A stretch of 64,000 nt of DNA from Streptomyces pilosus (lineage in GTDB: Bacteria; Actinomycetota; Actinomycetes; Streptomycetales; Streptomycetaceae), in contig NZ_BMTU01000007.1 in assembly GCF_014649835.1 (NCBI RefSeq), positions 186,001 through 250,000 of the forward strand, read 5' to 3'. The position numbers and the translations under genes are program-made. Below are positions 49,901-58,518 of the stretch, in pieces (positions within the stretch are counted from its first letter, which is position 1; each line of letters starts with the position of its first letter). Below the pieces are notes generated by a model. The model worked only from the letters and a program-made list of their open reading frames with translations. It was not told the DNA's origin and made no database searches.

Positions 49901-50338
49901 GTCCTGCTCGGGGCCCGAGAGCAGCCGCAGCGGCTCGACGAAAAGGTCGCTGTCCTGGTGGGCGCGGATCAGGGCGTAGCAGAACGAGTGGAAGGTGGTG
50001 GCCTGCGGGGCGTGCGCGGCCCCGATGCGCAGGGCCATGCGGTCCCGCAGTTCGACGGCCGCCTTGCGGCTGAACGTCAGCACCAGGATGCGCTCGGGGT
50101 CCTGGCCGCGGGCGATCCGCGCGGCCACGGACTCGACCAGCGTGGTGGTCTTCCCGGTACCGGGACCTGCGAGAACGAGCAGCGGGCCGGTCGTGTGCTC
50201 AACCACGGAGCGCTGCGCGGCGTCCAGTTCAGGGGGGTCCACGTGAGCCGGCGGGGTACGCACCAGTCGGTAAGCGCCACGGTTCCCCCGTCGCACCGGG
50301 GGGTGCGACAGGCCGCTGATGGAAGAAGAGGAGCTCAC
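46952..50338 (-). CDS. adnA: AdnA-type helicase-nuclease subunit with iron-sulfur Cys motif
   Basis: A 1128-residue partner of AdnB. Walker A GPGTGKT is at 58-64, then VYVDEYQDTD and SIYAFRGAD, SKGLEWRLV and FYVAATRARE, so the motor motifs are present. The C-terminal RecB nuclease shows IRGQMDRVEA, VVDFKTGK and QLAVYQ. A Cys in NTCALQW plus the C-terminal CAHCAFRASC would give an AddB-type Fe-S cluster around the nuclease. A Thr/Gly/Ala/Asp-rich low-complexity stretch lies in the middle (ADTGTESGTGAGAETG). GTG 50338 has no clear ribosome site; a start nearer VRTPPAHVDPP is possible. Confidence 0.9.
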   Translation of the reverse strand: MSSSSSISGLSHPPVRRGNRGAYRLVRTPPAHVDPPELDAAQRSVVEHTTGPLLVLAGPGTGKTTTLVESVAARIARGQDPERILVLTFSRKAAVELRDRMALRIGAAHAPQATTFHSFCYALIRAHQDSDLFVEPLRLLSGPEQDVTVRELLAGQVDLERLGLAHVRWPDELRACLTTRGFADEVRAVLARSRELGLGPDALDAFARRIGRPDWRAASAFLAEYLDVLDLQGVLDYAELVHRAVLLAGRPEIAGQLAARYDAVYVDEYQDTDPAQVRLLHALAGGRTLVAFGDPDQSIYAFRGADVGGILEFPHAFPRPDGRPAPVEVLRTSRRSGAALLEATRLITRRMPLPRLPAEKVRAHRELTPARDGGRVEVHTYPTSGTELDNIADILRRAHLEDGVPWNDMAVLVRAGSRTLPTVRRALTSAGVPVDVDGDDLPLRHEPAVAPLLTALRAVATAEADGRPATAPGVTAGAGADTGTESGTGAGAETGPAPDTGADACWLSTETALTLLTSPLAGMDTADLRRLGRALREEERAGGNPLPPPSDELLARALAEPERLAVHDPVYARGAQRLGSLLRRARERLAGGGTAEEALWDLWDGTPWPQRLERSARRGGAAGRNADRDLDAVCALFATAARAEERTGGRGALNFLEEIEAEDIAADTLTRRAARPDAVRLMTAHRSKGLEWRLVVVAGVQEGLWPDLRRRGSLLEADRIGRDGLAEPLTPGALLAEERRLFYVAATRARERLVVTAVKAPADDGDQPSRFLTELGVEPKDVTGRPRRPLAVAALVAELRATTVDPRVSDVLRQAAARRLARLAALADEDGRPLVPAAHPYRWWGMFEPTESKVPLRDRDQPVVLSGSALDQLANTCALQWFLGREVKADAPATAAQGFGNVVHVLADEVASGRTPADLAVLMERLDSVWNALAFDAPWKSAQEKENARVALERFLKWHVMDRTGRTPVASEHDFDVTLEAGDYAVRIRGQMDRVEADGEGRAYVVDFKTGKQAPSSKEVDRHPQLAVYQLAVGEGAVDEVFDGARPEPGGAELVQLRQGAAQRDGGETLPKVQAQEPPEGEWVGDLLATAAGKVLDERFTPTAGQHCAHCAFRASCSARPEGRHVVE

Positions 50339-50595
50339 GTGGTTCGCCGGTCCTGGTGGGTGTGCTGTGGGGCCGTTCGCCGCGCGTGCGGGGCGGTGGG
50401 CGGGTGGTGAAGGGGATGCGCGCTGCCGACGCTACGCCGGGGGAAACAGTGGAAGCAGAACTTCCGCTTCTTCCCTCCGGCCGCTCACGGCGCACATGTC
50501 CCTCACCTCACGAACGTACGTCATGCCACGGATGTGCTCCCTTTCCCCGGAACGGATCACAGGTCACACGGCGGTGCGCGCGATGGCGGAGGCTG

Positions 50596-50982
50596 TCAGG
50601 TGTGACCCCCGCCGTCCCCGCCGCCGTCCCATCGCGCACGTCTCATGTCGAGGCGCGGCACATGGTCCTGCGCCGCCCGGCTCGCCTCCTTCAGCGGCGT
50701 GCCCTCCGCGCGGTAGTGGCCGAGGGCTCTGAGCTCGTGTCCCGGCAGCAGCACGCCGTCCGCGCGGACCACGCGCCACCAGGGCACGGCTCCCCCGTAC
50801 AGGGCCATCACGCGCCCCACCTGCCGGGGGCCGCCCTCCCCCAGCCACTCGGCCACGTCCCCGTACGTCATGACGCGTCCCGGCGGGATCAGCTCGGCCA
50901 CCTCGAGGACCCGCTCGGCGTACTCGGGCAGGGCGTCCGGACCCGGCGGGCCGCCGTCCGGCGCCAGGCTTTCCTGACTCAT
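50596..50982 (-). CDS. Alkyltransferase-like (ATL) DNA-repair protein
   Basis: A 128-residue protein of the MGMT C-terminal fold. Motif RVMTYGDVAEWLG is the DNA-binding helix region. The active-site position that is PCHR in O6-alkylguanine transferases reads PWWRV, so the acceptor Cys is replaced by Trp. ATL proteins cannot transfer the alkyl group but flag O6-alkylguanine for nucleotide excision repair. The start is ATG 50982; ATG 50991 would add three residues. It is upstream of adnA in the same direction and divergent from the flippase-kinase gene. Confidence 0.88.
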   Translation of the reverse strand: MSQESLAPDGGPPGPDALPEYAERVLEVAELIPPGRVMTYGDVAEWLGEGGPRQVGRVMALYGGAVPWWRVVRADGVLLPGHELRALGHYRAEGTPLKEASRAAQDHVPRLDMRRARWDGGGDGGGHT

Positions 50983-51168
50983 CCGTCCCATCCTGCCCCA
51001 CGCCACCGACAACGCGGCGCGCTCACGCGCGTGCGCACGACTCGCCCGGAGGCAGCGCTTCGGGCAGACTGTGCCGCCCCGCTTTTCGACCCTGATGCCC
51101 CCTTGTGCCGATACGGCATGCCACCATCGTGCGGGCGGTGACCGGTGATACGAGATCGAGAAGAGACG

Positions 51169-53934
51169 ATGAAGCAGCAGGGCGCGCACCCGGGGGACGC
51201 AGAGGGCAGCCCTGACGCCTCGTCGCGCCCGGACACCGCGGAACCCGGCCGCCCGGACCCCGACACGGCGCACATCGACGAGCTGGAGGGCGACGAGCCG
51301 CTGCTCCCGGCACGTGTGCACCGCCCCTCGGATCTCATGCGGCTCCTCGGCGGCGTACTCGCCGTCGTGGTGCTGCTGGCGATCGCCGCGTTCGCCCACG
51401 GCACGACCTCGGGGCTGGAGCAGGACATCACCAAGGGCACCGGACAGGCGCCCGACCTGCTCATCAAGATCGCGGGTCTGGCCTCCAGCATCGCGATCCT
51501 CCTGGTGCCGGTGGCCTTCGCCATCGAACGGCTGATCAAGCGGGACGGGCTGCGGATCGCCGACGGCGTGCTCGCCGCCGTCCTCGCGCACGGTGTGACG
51601 CTCGCCACCGACCTGTGGGTGGCGCGTGCCGCCCCGGACTCGATCCAGGACGCGCTCACCCAGCCCTCCCCCGGCGACATCCACGCCCTGACCGACCCGG
51701 TGCACGGCTATCTGGCACCGGTGATCGCCTACATGACGGCCGTCGGGATGTCCCGCAGACCCCGCTGGCGCGCGGTGCTGTGGGTGGTGCTGCTCCTCGA
51801 CGCCTTCTCGATGCTGGTCACCGGGTACACGACTCCGTTCTCGATCATCCTCACGGTGCTGATCGGCTGGACCGTCGCCTACGGCACCCTCTACGCCGTG
51901 GGGTCACCCAACGTGCGCCCCACCGGACGCACCCTGATGGCGGGCCTGCGCACCGTCGGTTTCCGCCCCGTGACCGCCTCCCGCGAGGAGGCGCCGGACG
52001 CCTCCGAGACCGGTGACCGCGGACGGCGGTACTTCGTCACCCTGGAGGACGGGCCGCCGCTGGACGTGACGGTGGTCGACCGGGAACAGCAGGCACAGGG
52101 ATTCTTCTATCGCGCGTGGCGCAATCTCGCCCTGCGCGGCTTCGCCACCCGCAGCAGCCTGCAGTCGCTGCGCCAGGCGCTGGAGCAGGAGGCGCTGCTG
52201 GCGTACGCGGCCATCGCGGCCGGCGCCAACGCGCCCAAGCTGATCGCGACCTCCGAACTCGGGCCGGACGCGGTGATGCTCGTCTACGAGCACAGCGGCG
52301 GGCGCACGCTCGACTCGCTGCCGGACGAGGAGATCACCGACGAGCTGCTGCGCGACACCTGGCACCAGGTGCGGGCCCTGCAGTCCCGCCGCATCGCGCA
52401 CCGCAGACTGGTGGGCGACGCCATCCTGGTGGACCCCTCGGGCACGGTGATCCTCACCGATCTGCGCGGCGGCGAGATCGCGGCCGGTGAACTGCTGCTC
52501 CGCATGGACGTCTCCCAGCTGCTGGTGACACTGGGCCTCAGGGTGGGCGCGGAACGCGCGGTGGCCTCCGCGCTGAGCGTCCTCGGCCCCGACGCCGTGG
52601 CGGACTGTCTGCCCATGCTCCAGCCCATCGCGCTGAGCCGGTCCACGCGCGCGACCCTGCGCAGGCTCGCCCGGGAGCGCGCCGAACGCGAACGCGAGGC
52701 GGTGCTGGAGGCCTCCCGGCAGCCCAGGCCGGTCCGCGCGGAGCTGAGCGGTTCCCACGACGCCGCCGCCGAACGGGCGTCGCTCGACGGGACGGCCGAC
52801 AGGACCGACCGGTCCGAGCGGTCCGAGCGGTCCGAGCGGTCCGAGCGGTCCGACAAGAAGGCCGTACGCGCGGAGCAGCGAGCCGAGAAGCGGGCCATCG
52901 ACGAGGCGCTGGAGGAGGCGCGGGAGGAGGATCTGCTCACCCAGATCCGGCACGAGGTGCTGCGGATCCGGCCGCAGGCCCCGGTCGAGCCGGCCCGTCT
53001 GGAGCGGGTGCGCCCGCGGACGCTGATCAGTCTCATCGCCGGCGCGATCGGCGCGTACTTCCTGCTCACGCAGCTCACCCACATCGAGTTCGGCCCGCTG
53101 ATCGCGAACGCGGAGTGGGGCTGGGTGGCCGCGGCGGTGCTGTTCTCGGCGGCCAGCTACGTCGCGGCGGCGATGGCCCTGCTCGGGTTCGTGCCGGAGC
53201 GGGTGCCCTTCGTACGGACCGTGGCGGCGCAGGTCGCCGGGTCGTTCGTGAAGATCGTCGCCCCCGCGGCGGTGGGCGGCGTCGCCCTGAACACGCGCTT
53301 CCTCCAGCGCGCCGGGGTGCGACCGGGTCTCGCGGTGGCGAGCGTCGGCGCCTCGCAGCTGTTCGGGCTCGGCTGCCACATCCTGATGCTGCTGGCCTTC
53401 GGGTACCTGACCGGTACCGAGAAGACGCCCTCCCTCTCGCCGTCCCGCACGGTGATCGGCGGCCTGCTCACCGTGGCGGTGCTGGTCCTGGTCGTGACGT
53501 CGGTGCCGTTCCTGCGGAAGTTCGTCGTCACCCGCGTGCGGTCGCTCTTCGCGGGCGTCGTGCCGCGCATGCTCGACGTGCTCCAGCGGCCGCAGAAGCT
53601 GGTCACCGGCATCGGCGGCATGCTGCTGCTGACGGCGTGCTTCGTGATGTGCCTGGACGCCTCGATCCGCGCGTTCGGCGACGAGACGACCTCGGTCAGC
53701 CTCGCCAGCGTCGCCGTGGTCTTCCTCGCCGGCAACGCGCTGGGGTCGGCGGCGCCGACGCCGGGCGGCGTGGGTGCGGTCGAGGCGACCCTGACGGTCG
53801 GTCTGATCGCCGTCGGCCTGCCCAAGGAGGTCGCCGCGCCGGCGGTGCTGCTCTTCCGTCTGCTGACCCTGTGGCTGCCGGTGCTGCCGGGGTGGATCGC
53901 CTTCAACCACCTCACGCGCAAGGCGGCCTTGTAA
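51169..53934 (+). CDS. Lipid flippase-like (UPF0104) protein fused to a degenerate kinase domain
   Basis: A 921-residue membrane protein in three parts. The first 270 residues hold about six membrane segments. The next 270 residues have a kinase-like fold: an ATSELGPDAVMLVYEH hinge, then HRRLVGDAI where active kinases have HRDLxxxN, and TDLRGG in place of DFG, so the fold is a pseudokinase. A charged linker with SER repeats leads to a C-terminal membrane domain of eight segments of the LPG synthase/UPF0104 type (PTPGGVGAVEATLT is its conserved loop). ATG 51169 is chosen; GTG 51145 is possible. The substrate is unknown. Confidence 0.8.
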   Translation: MKQQGAHPGDAEGSPDASSRPDTAEPGRPDPDTAHIDELEGDEPLLPARVHRPSDLMRLLGGVLAVVVLLAIAAFAHGTTSGLEQDITKGTGQAPDLLIKIAGLASSIAILLVPVAFAIERLIKRDGLRIADGVLAAVLAHGVTLATDLWVARAAPDSIQDALTQPSPGDIHALTDPVHGYLAPVIAYMTAVGMSRRPRWRAVLWVVLLLDAFSMLVTGYTTPFSIILTVLIGWTVAYGTLYAVGSPNVRPTGRTLMAGLRTVGFRPVTASREEAPDASETGDRGRRYFVTLEDGPPLDVTVVDREQQAQGFFYRAWRNLALRGFATRSSLQSLRQALEQEALLAYAAIAAGANAPKLIATSELGPDAVMLVYEHSGGRTLDSLPDEEITDELLRDTWHQVRALQSRRIAHRRLVGDAILVDPSGTVILTDLRGGEIAAGELLLRMDVSQLLVTLGLRVGAERAVASALSVLGPDAVADCLPMLQPIALSRSTRATLRRLARERAEREREAVLEASRQPRPVRAELSGSHDAAAERASLDGTADRTDRSERSERSERSERSDKKAVRAEQRAEKRAIDEALEEAREEDLLTQIRHEVLRIRPQAPVEPARLERVRPRTLISLIAGAIGAYFLLTQLTHIEFGPLIANAEWGWVAAAVLFSAASYVAAAMALLGFVPERVPFVRTVAAQVAGSFVKIVAPAAVGGVALNTRFLQRAGVRPGLAVASVGASQLFGLGCHILMLLAFGYLTGTEKTPSLSPSRTVIGGLLTVAVLVLVVTSVPFLRKFVVTRVRSLFAGVVPRMLDVLQRPQKLVTGIGGMLLLTACFVMCLDASIRAFGDETTSVSLASVAVVFLAGNALGSAAPTPGGVGAVEATLTVGLIAVGLPKEVAAPAVLLFRLLTLWLPVLPGWIAFNHLTRKAAL
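52811..52846. repeat. 9-bp in-frame tandem repeat (Ser-Glu-Arg array)
   Basis: Four perfect copies of ggtccgagc followed by ggtccgac. It encodes RSERSERSERSERS in the linker between the pseudokinase and the membrane domain. Copy number could vary between strains without breaking the frame. Confidence 0.9.
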
Positions 53935-54015
53935 GGAACGGCCCGGCCCCGGTGCCCCTCCCTCGTACGGCCCGCGCCCCGCGCGTCCCGCCCCCGGCGA
54001 CCGCAGGATGGGATC

Positions 54016-55563
54016 ATGCCCCGCCCCTTCCGCCCGCGTGCCGCCGCCCTGACCGTCTGCGCCGTGCTGCTCCCCGCGCTGCTGGCGGGCTGCGGCGGGG
54101 ACGACGAGGGCGCGGACCCGACCCGGCAGGAGCTCGACTGGAAGAGCTGCCCGGCCCCCTCCGAGGCCCAGGGCGGCGGACCTCCCCCGTCCCCGCTGCC
54201 GGGTGACCGGGGCGAGTGGTCCTGCGCCACCATGAGGGCGCCGCTGGACTGGGACGACCCCGGGGGCGACACCATCGGCCTCGCCCTGATCCGCGCCCGG
54301 TCGAGCGGCCCGGCGGACGAGCGCATCGGTTCCCTGATCTTCAACTTCGGCGGCCCGGGTGTCTCCGGTGTCACCACGCTGCCCGCCTTCGGCGACCTGT
54401 ACGCGACCCTGCGCACCCGTTACGACCTGGTGGCCTTCGATCCCCGCGGGGTCGGCCGCAGCGCACCCGTGGCCTGCGAGGACGACCAGCAGCTCGATGC
54501 GCTCCTCCAGCAGGACGCCACTCCGGACGACGCCGCGGAGCAGCGCGAACTCCTGCGCAGCACCGAGGACTTCAACGCGGCCTGCGAGGCGAACTCCGCA
54601 CGGATCCTGCCGCACGTGCGCACCACCGACGCCGCCCGCGACCTGGACCTGATGCGTGAGGTCCTCGGCGACGAACAGCTGCACTACTTCGGCTTCAGCT
54701 ACGGCACCGAACTCGGCGGCGTCTACGCCCACCTGTTCCCGGGAAAGGTGGGCCGGGCGGTGTTCGACGCGGTCGTCGACCCCACCCTGACGGCCGAGCA
54801 GGGCGCGCTCGGCCAGGCCCGTGGCTTCCAGCTCGCGCTCGACAACTACGCCGAGGACTGCGTCTCCCAGGTCGAGGGGTGCCCCGTCGGGGAGAGCGCG
54901 CAAGACGTGAAGGACCGCATCGCCGGGCTGCTGAAGGACCTGGACGGCAGGCCCGTGCCGGGGGTCTTCCCGCGCCGGCTGACCCAGAGCACGGCGACCG
55001 GCGGGATCATGCAGGCGCTCTACTCGCGGGACTTCTGGCCGTTCCTCACCGACGGTCTGGAGCAGGCGTACGACGGTGACGGCACGATCCTGATGCTGCT
55101 GTCCGACTCGATGAACGGACGCGGGGAGAACGGCGAGTACAGCAACCTGATCGCCGCCAACACCTCCATCAACTGCGCCGACGCCAAGCCCCGTTACAGC
55201 CCCGAGGACGTGCGGCGCAGCCTGCCGGCGTTCCGTTCCGCGTCCGCGCTGTTCGGCGACTTCCTGGCCTGGGGCATGATCGGCTGCACCGACTGGGCGG
55301 TCCCGGGTGCCGCCGACCGTCCCGACGTGAGCGCCCCGGGCGCCGCCCCGGTCCTGGTGATCGGCAACACCGGCGACCCGGCCACGCCGTACGAGGGGGC
55401 ACGCAGGATGGTGCGGGCGCTCGGCGAGGGGGTCGGCGTGGAGCTGACCTACGAGGGCGAGGGACACGGCGCCTACAACAGCGAGGACGCGTGCGTGCAG
55501 CGGGCGGTGCACGGCTATCTGCTGGACGGGAAGGTGCCGGCGGCCGGGACCGTCTGCCGCTGA
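54016..55563 (+). CDS. Tap/Slp-type lipoprotein tripeptidyl aminopeptidase, copy 1
   Basis: A 515-residue exported alpha/beta hydrolase. The signal peptide ends in the lipobox LLAGC, predicting a lipid-modified Cys at residue 25 or so. The catalytic Ser is in GFSYGTELGG, the Asp in GNTGDPATPYEGA, and the His in GEGHGAY near the C-terminus. It belongs to the tripeptidyl aminopeptidase group with the Slp proteases of Streptomyces. AGGA eight or nine bases upstream supports ATG 54016. A second, closely related gene follows. Confidence 0.92.
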   Translation: MPRPFRPRAAALTVCAVLLPALLAGCGGDDEGADPTRQELDWKSCPAPSEAQGGGPPPSPLPGDRGEWSCATMRAPLDWDDPGGDTIGLALIRARSSGPADERIGSLIFNFGGPGVSGVTTLPAFGDLYATLRTRYDLVAFDPRGVGRSAPVACEDDQQLDALLQQDATPDDAAEQRELLRSTEDFNAACEANSARILPHVRTTDAARDLDLMREVLGDEQLHYFGFSYGTELGGVYAHLFPGKVGRAVFDAVVDPTLTAEQGALGQARGFQLALDNYAEDCVSQVEGCPVGESAQDVKDRIAGLLKDLDGRPVPGVFPRRLTQSTATGGIMQALYSRDFWPFLTDGLEQAYDGDGTILMLLSDSMNGRGENGEYSNLIAANTSINCADAKPRYSPEDVRRSLPAFRSASALFGDFLAWGMIGCTDWAVPGAADRPDVSAPGAAPVLVIGNTGDPATPYEGARRMVRALGEGVGVELTYEGEGHGAYNSEDACVQRAVHGYLLDGKVPAAGTVCR

Positions 55564-55708
55564 GGAGCGACCCTGCCGCGCCCCTTCGTAACCCCGCAGG
55601 TCAGAGGCTTTTCCACAGGCTGTCACGGTGAGTGGCGAATCTGCCTACCATGGCACGACCGCCATCCGTGGCACGGTGCGGACGGCAAGCGAGGGGGGAA
55701 ATCGGCAC

Positions 55709-57205
55709 ATGACCCGTTTCACACGGTGGGCGGCCCTGGCGGCCGCCGCCGCGCTGCTGACGGCCGGCTGCACCGGCGGCGGCTCACCGGACGACGACTC
55801 CGCGGACGACGGCAGGAACGGCACGGCGCTCGACTGGGGACGCTGCAAGGCCTCGGGGGACGAGCCCGCGCCGGGCGGCAACTGGCAGTGCGCCACCCTC
55901 CCGGTTCCACTGGACTGGGCGAAGCCGGACGGCCCGACGATCGGGCTCGCCCTCATCCGGGCCAAGGCCACGGGCGACGACCGGCTCGGCTCCCTGCTGT
56001 TCAACTTCGGCGGCCCCGGCGGCTCGGGCGTCTCCATGATGCCGTCCTACGCCCCCGCGGTCTCCGCCCTGCACGAGCGGTACGACCTGGTCAGCTGGGA
56101 CCCGCGGGGCGTGGCCGCCAGCGAGGGCGTCCGCTGCCGCGACGACGAGGACATCCAGGCCGCCGAGTCGACGGTGGACGGCACCCCGGACACCCCGGCC
56201 GAGGAGAAGGCGTACCTCCGGGACGCGGCCGACTTCGGCAAGGGGTGCCAGGAGTCCGCGGGTGACCTGATGGCCCACGTCTCGACCACCGACACCGCGC
56301 GCGACATGGACCGCATCCGGCAGGTCCTCGGTGACGACAGGCTGAACTACTTCGGCATCTCCTACGGCACCGAACTCGGCGGCGTCTACGCCCACCTGTT
56401 CCCCGAGAAGGTGGGCCGGCTGACGCTCGACGCGGTGGTCGACCCGACCGCGGACACCGTGGGGCACGCCAAGAACCAGACGCGCGGCTTCCAGACGGCC
56501 CTCGACAACTACCTGAAGTCCACCGGCCGGGACCCGGAGCAGGGCTCCCGGGAGATCGCGGAGCTGCTGGACCGGATCGACGCCGAGCCGCTGCCGACGT
56601 CCTCCTCCGGACGGGAGCTGACCCAGTCGCTGGCCCTGACCGGCATCGTACTGCCGCTGTACAGCAAGGACGGCTGGCCGGCGCTGACCAGCGCGCTGGA
56701 CGCGGCGCAGGACGGGGACGGCACGGAGCTGCTGGCCCTGGCCGACGGATACAACGAACGCGACGCCTCGGGGCGCTACGGCACCACGACCCACTCGCAG
56801 CGGGTCATATCGTGCCTCGACGACAAGCAGCGGCCGACCGTCGAGGAGACGAAGCAGCTGCTGCCGGAATTCGAGGAGATCTCGCCCGTGTTCGGCGCCT
56901 TCCTCGGCTGGGACACGGCCGGCTGGTGCCACGAGTGGCCGGTACCGGGCCGGTTCGACACCCCGGAGGTGAGCGCGCCGGGCGCGCCGCCGATCCTCGT
57001 GGTGGGCAACACCGGCGACCCGGCCACCCCGTACGAGGGCGCCCGCAAGATGGCGGACGAGCTGGGCGAGGGCGTCGGCGTGGTGCTCACCTGGAAGGGC
57101 GAGGGCCACGGCGCGTACGGGAGCGGCAGCGACTGCGTCGACTCCACGGTGAACGCGTACCTGCTGGACGGCACGGTGCCGAAGGACGGCAAGGTCTGCT
57201 CATGA
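55709..57205 (+). CDS. Tap/Slp-type lipoprotein tripeptidyl aminopeptidase, copy 2
   Basis: A 498-residue paralogue of the preceding gene: lipobox LLTAGC, catalytic Ser in GISYGTELGG, Asp in GNTGDPATPYEGA and His in GEGHGAYGSG. FNFGGPGGSG and SWDPRGV are the oxyanion and strand motifs of the family. Start ATG 55709 has a GAGGGGGGA site upstream; the frame open before it is not coding-like. The copies are separated by 145 bases, long enough for a second promoter. They likely release tripeptides from peptides at the cell surface. Confidence 0.92.
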   Translation: MTRFTRWAALAAAAALLTAGCTGGGSPDDDSADDGRNGTALDWGRCKASGDEPAPGGNWQCATLPVPLDWAKPDGPTIGLALIRAKATGDDRLGSLLFNFGGPGGSGVSMMPSYAPAVSALHERYDLVSWDPRGVAASEGVRCRDDEDIQAAESTVDGTPDTPAEEKAYLRDAADFGKGCQESAGDLMAHVSTTDTARDMDRIRQVLGDDRLNYFGISYGTELGGVYAHLFPEKVGRLTLDAVVDPTADTVGHAKNQTRGFQTALDNYLKSTGRDPEQGSREIAELLDRIDAEPLPTSSSGRELTQSLALTGIVLPLYSKDGWPALTSALDAAQDGDGTELLALADGYNERDASGRYGTTTHSQRVISCLDDKQRPTVEETKQLLPEFEEISPVFGAFLGWDTAGWCHEWPVPGRFDTPEVSAPGAPPILVVGNTGDPATPYEGARKMADELGEGVGVVLTWKGEGHGAYGSGSDCVDSTVNAYLLDGTVPKDGKVCS

Positions 57206-57209
57206 CGAC

Positions 57210-57250
57210 GGCGGGGGCTCCGCGCACCCGTGGTGCCCGGAGCCCCCGCC
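57210..57250 (+). terminator. Terminator of the peptidase pair
   Basis: A 13-bp perfect stem GGCGGGGGCTCCG (57210-57222) with 57238-57250 and a 15-base loop. It also stands past the end of moeZ on the opposite strand and may act in both directions. Confidence 0.82.
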
Positions 57251-57276
57251 TAGGCCTCGGTGGTGGCCGGCGTCGC

Positions 57277-58455
57277 TCAGTAGACCGGCTTCGCCGGTTC
57301 GATCTGGTTGACCCAGCCGATCACGCCGCCGCCGACGTGGACGGCGTCGGCGAAGCCCGCTGCCTTCAAAACCGCGAGGACTTCCGCACTGCGGACACCC
57401 GTCTTGCAGTTCAAGACGATCTTCTTGTCCTGCGGCAGGCTCTCCAGGGCGTTGCCCATGAGGAACTCGTTCTTGGGGATCAGGCGGGCGCCCGGGATGG
57501 ACACGATCTCGAACTCGTTCGGCTCGCGGACGTCGATGAGCTCGATGCTCTCGCCGTCGTCGATCCACTCCTTGAGCTGCTTGGGAGTGATCGTCGAGTC
57601 TGCGGCCGCCGCCTGGGCCTCCTCGGACACGACGCCGCAGAAGGCCTCGTAGTCGATGAGCTCGGTGACGGTCGGGTTCTCGCCGCAGATCGCGCAGTCG
57701 GGGTCCTTGCGGACCTTGACCTGGCGGTACTGCATCTCCAGGGCGTCGTAGATCATCAGGCGGCCGACGAGGGGCTCACCGATGCCGGCGAGCAGCTTGA
57801 TGGCCTCGTTCGCCTGGATGGAGCCGATGGACGCGCACAGCACGCCGAGGACGCCGCCCTCGGCGCAGGACGGGACCATGCCCGGCGGCGGGGGCTCCGG
57901 GTAGAGGCAGCGGTAGCAGGGGCCGTGCTCGGACCAGAAGACGGAGGCCTGGCCGTCGAAGCGGTAGATCGAGCCCCAGACGTACGGCTTGTTCAGCAGC
58001 ACGCAGGCGTCGTTGACCAGGTAGCGGGTCGCGAAGTTGTCCGTACCGTCGACGATCAGGTCGTACTGGCTGAAGATGTCCTTCACGTTGTCGGCCTCGA
58101 GCCGCTCCTCGTGAAGCACCACGTTCACGTACGGGTTGATGCCCTTGATCGTGTCCCGCGCGGACTCGGCCTTGGGGCGGCCGATGTCGGCCTGACTGTG
58201 GATGACCTGGCGCTGCAGGTTCGACTCGTCGACCTCGTCGAACTCCACGATGCCGAGCGTGCCCACGCCCGCCGCGGCCATGTACATCAGCCCCGGGGAA
58301 CCCAGGCCGCCGGCGCCCACAAAGAGCACCTTGGCGTTCTTCAGCCGCTTCTGCCCGTCCATCCCCACATCAGGGATGATCAGGTGGCGGGAGTACCTGC
58401 GGACCTCGTCTACGGTGAGCTCGGGGGCCGGCTCGACCAGGGGTGGCAGCGACAC
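57277..58455 (-). CDS. moeZ: MoeZ: sulfur-carrier adenylyltransferase/sulfurtransferase
   Basis: A 392-residue fusion of a MoeB/ThiF-type E1 domain and a rhodanese. The ATP-binding GAGGLGSPGL (about 47), DEVDESNLQRQVIHS with the catalytic Arg, DGTDNFATRYLVND and two CxxC zinc pairs (CYRC, CAIC) are intact. The rhodanese active-site Cys is in CKTGVRS (about 350). It adenylates and thiolates MoaD- and ThiS-like carrier proteins for molybdopterin, thiocarboxylate and cysteine chemistry; in Streptomyces it serves several biosynthetic pathways. GTG 58455 is the start. It lies 63 bases after the spherulin-4 gene. Confidence 0.94.
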   Translation of the reverse strand: MSLPPLVEPAPELTVDEVRRYSRHLIIPDVGMDGQKRLKNAKVLFVGAGGLGSPGLMYMAAAGVGTLGIVEFDEVDESNLQRQVIHSQADIGRPKAESARDTIKGINPYVNVVLHEERLEADNVKDIFSQYDLIVDGTDNFATRYLVNDACVLLNKPYVWGSIYRFDGQASVFWSEHGPCYRCLYPEPPPPGMVPSCAEGGVLGVLCASIGSIQANEAIKLLAGIGEPLVGRLMIYDALEMQYRQVKVRKDPDCAICGENPTVTELIDYEAFCGVVSEEAQAAAADSTITPKQLKEWIDDGESIELIDVREPNEFEIVSIPGARLIPKNEFLMGNALESLPQDKKIVLNCKTGVRSAEVLAVLKAAGFADAVHVGGGVIGWVNQIEPAKPVY

Positions 58456-58518
58456 GGGGACTCCGTTGGTCGGTCTATCACTACGGTTGTTCTCGGCTCA
58501 ACACTGCCATGCGCTTTT

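Noticed and set aside
45263..50410. Very long open frame on the plus strand opposite adnA and adnB
   Set aside because: It is a shadow produced by the high GC content. Its translation is Gly/Val/Gln-rich without motifs, while the minus-strand frames carry complete helicase and nuclease motifs.
50339..50595. LexA-type SOS box before adnA
   Set aside because: CGAACGTACGTC near 50510 matches only one half of the actinobacterial CGAAC-N4-GTTCG box.
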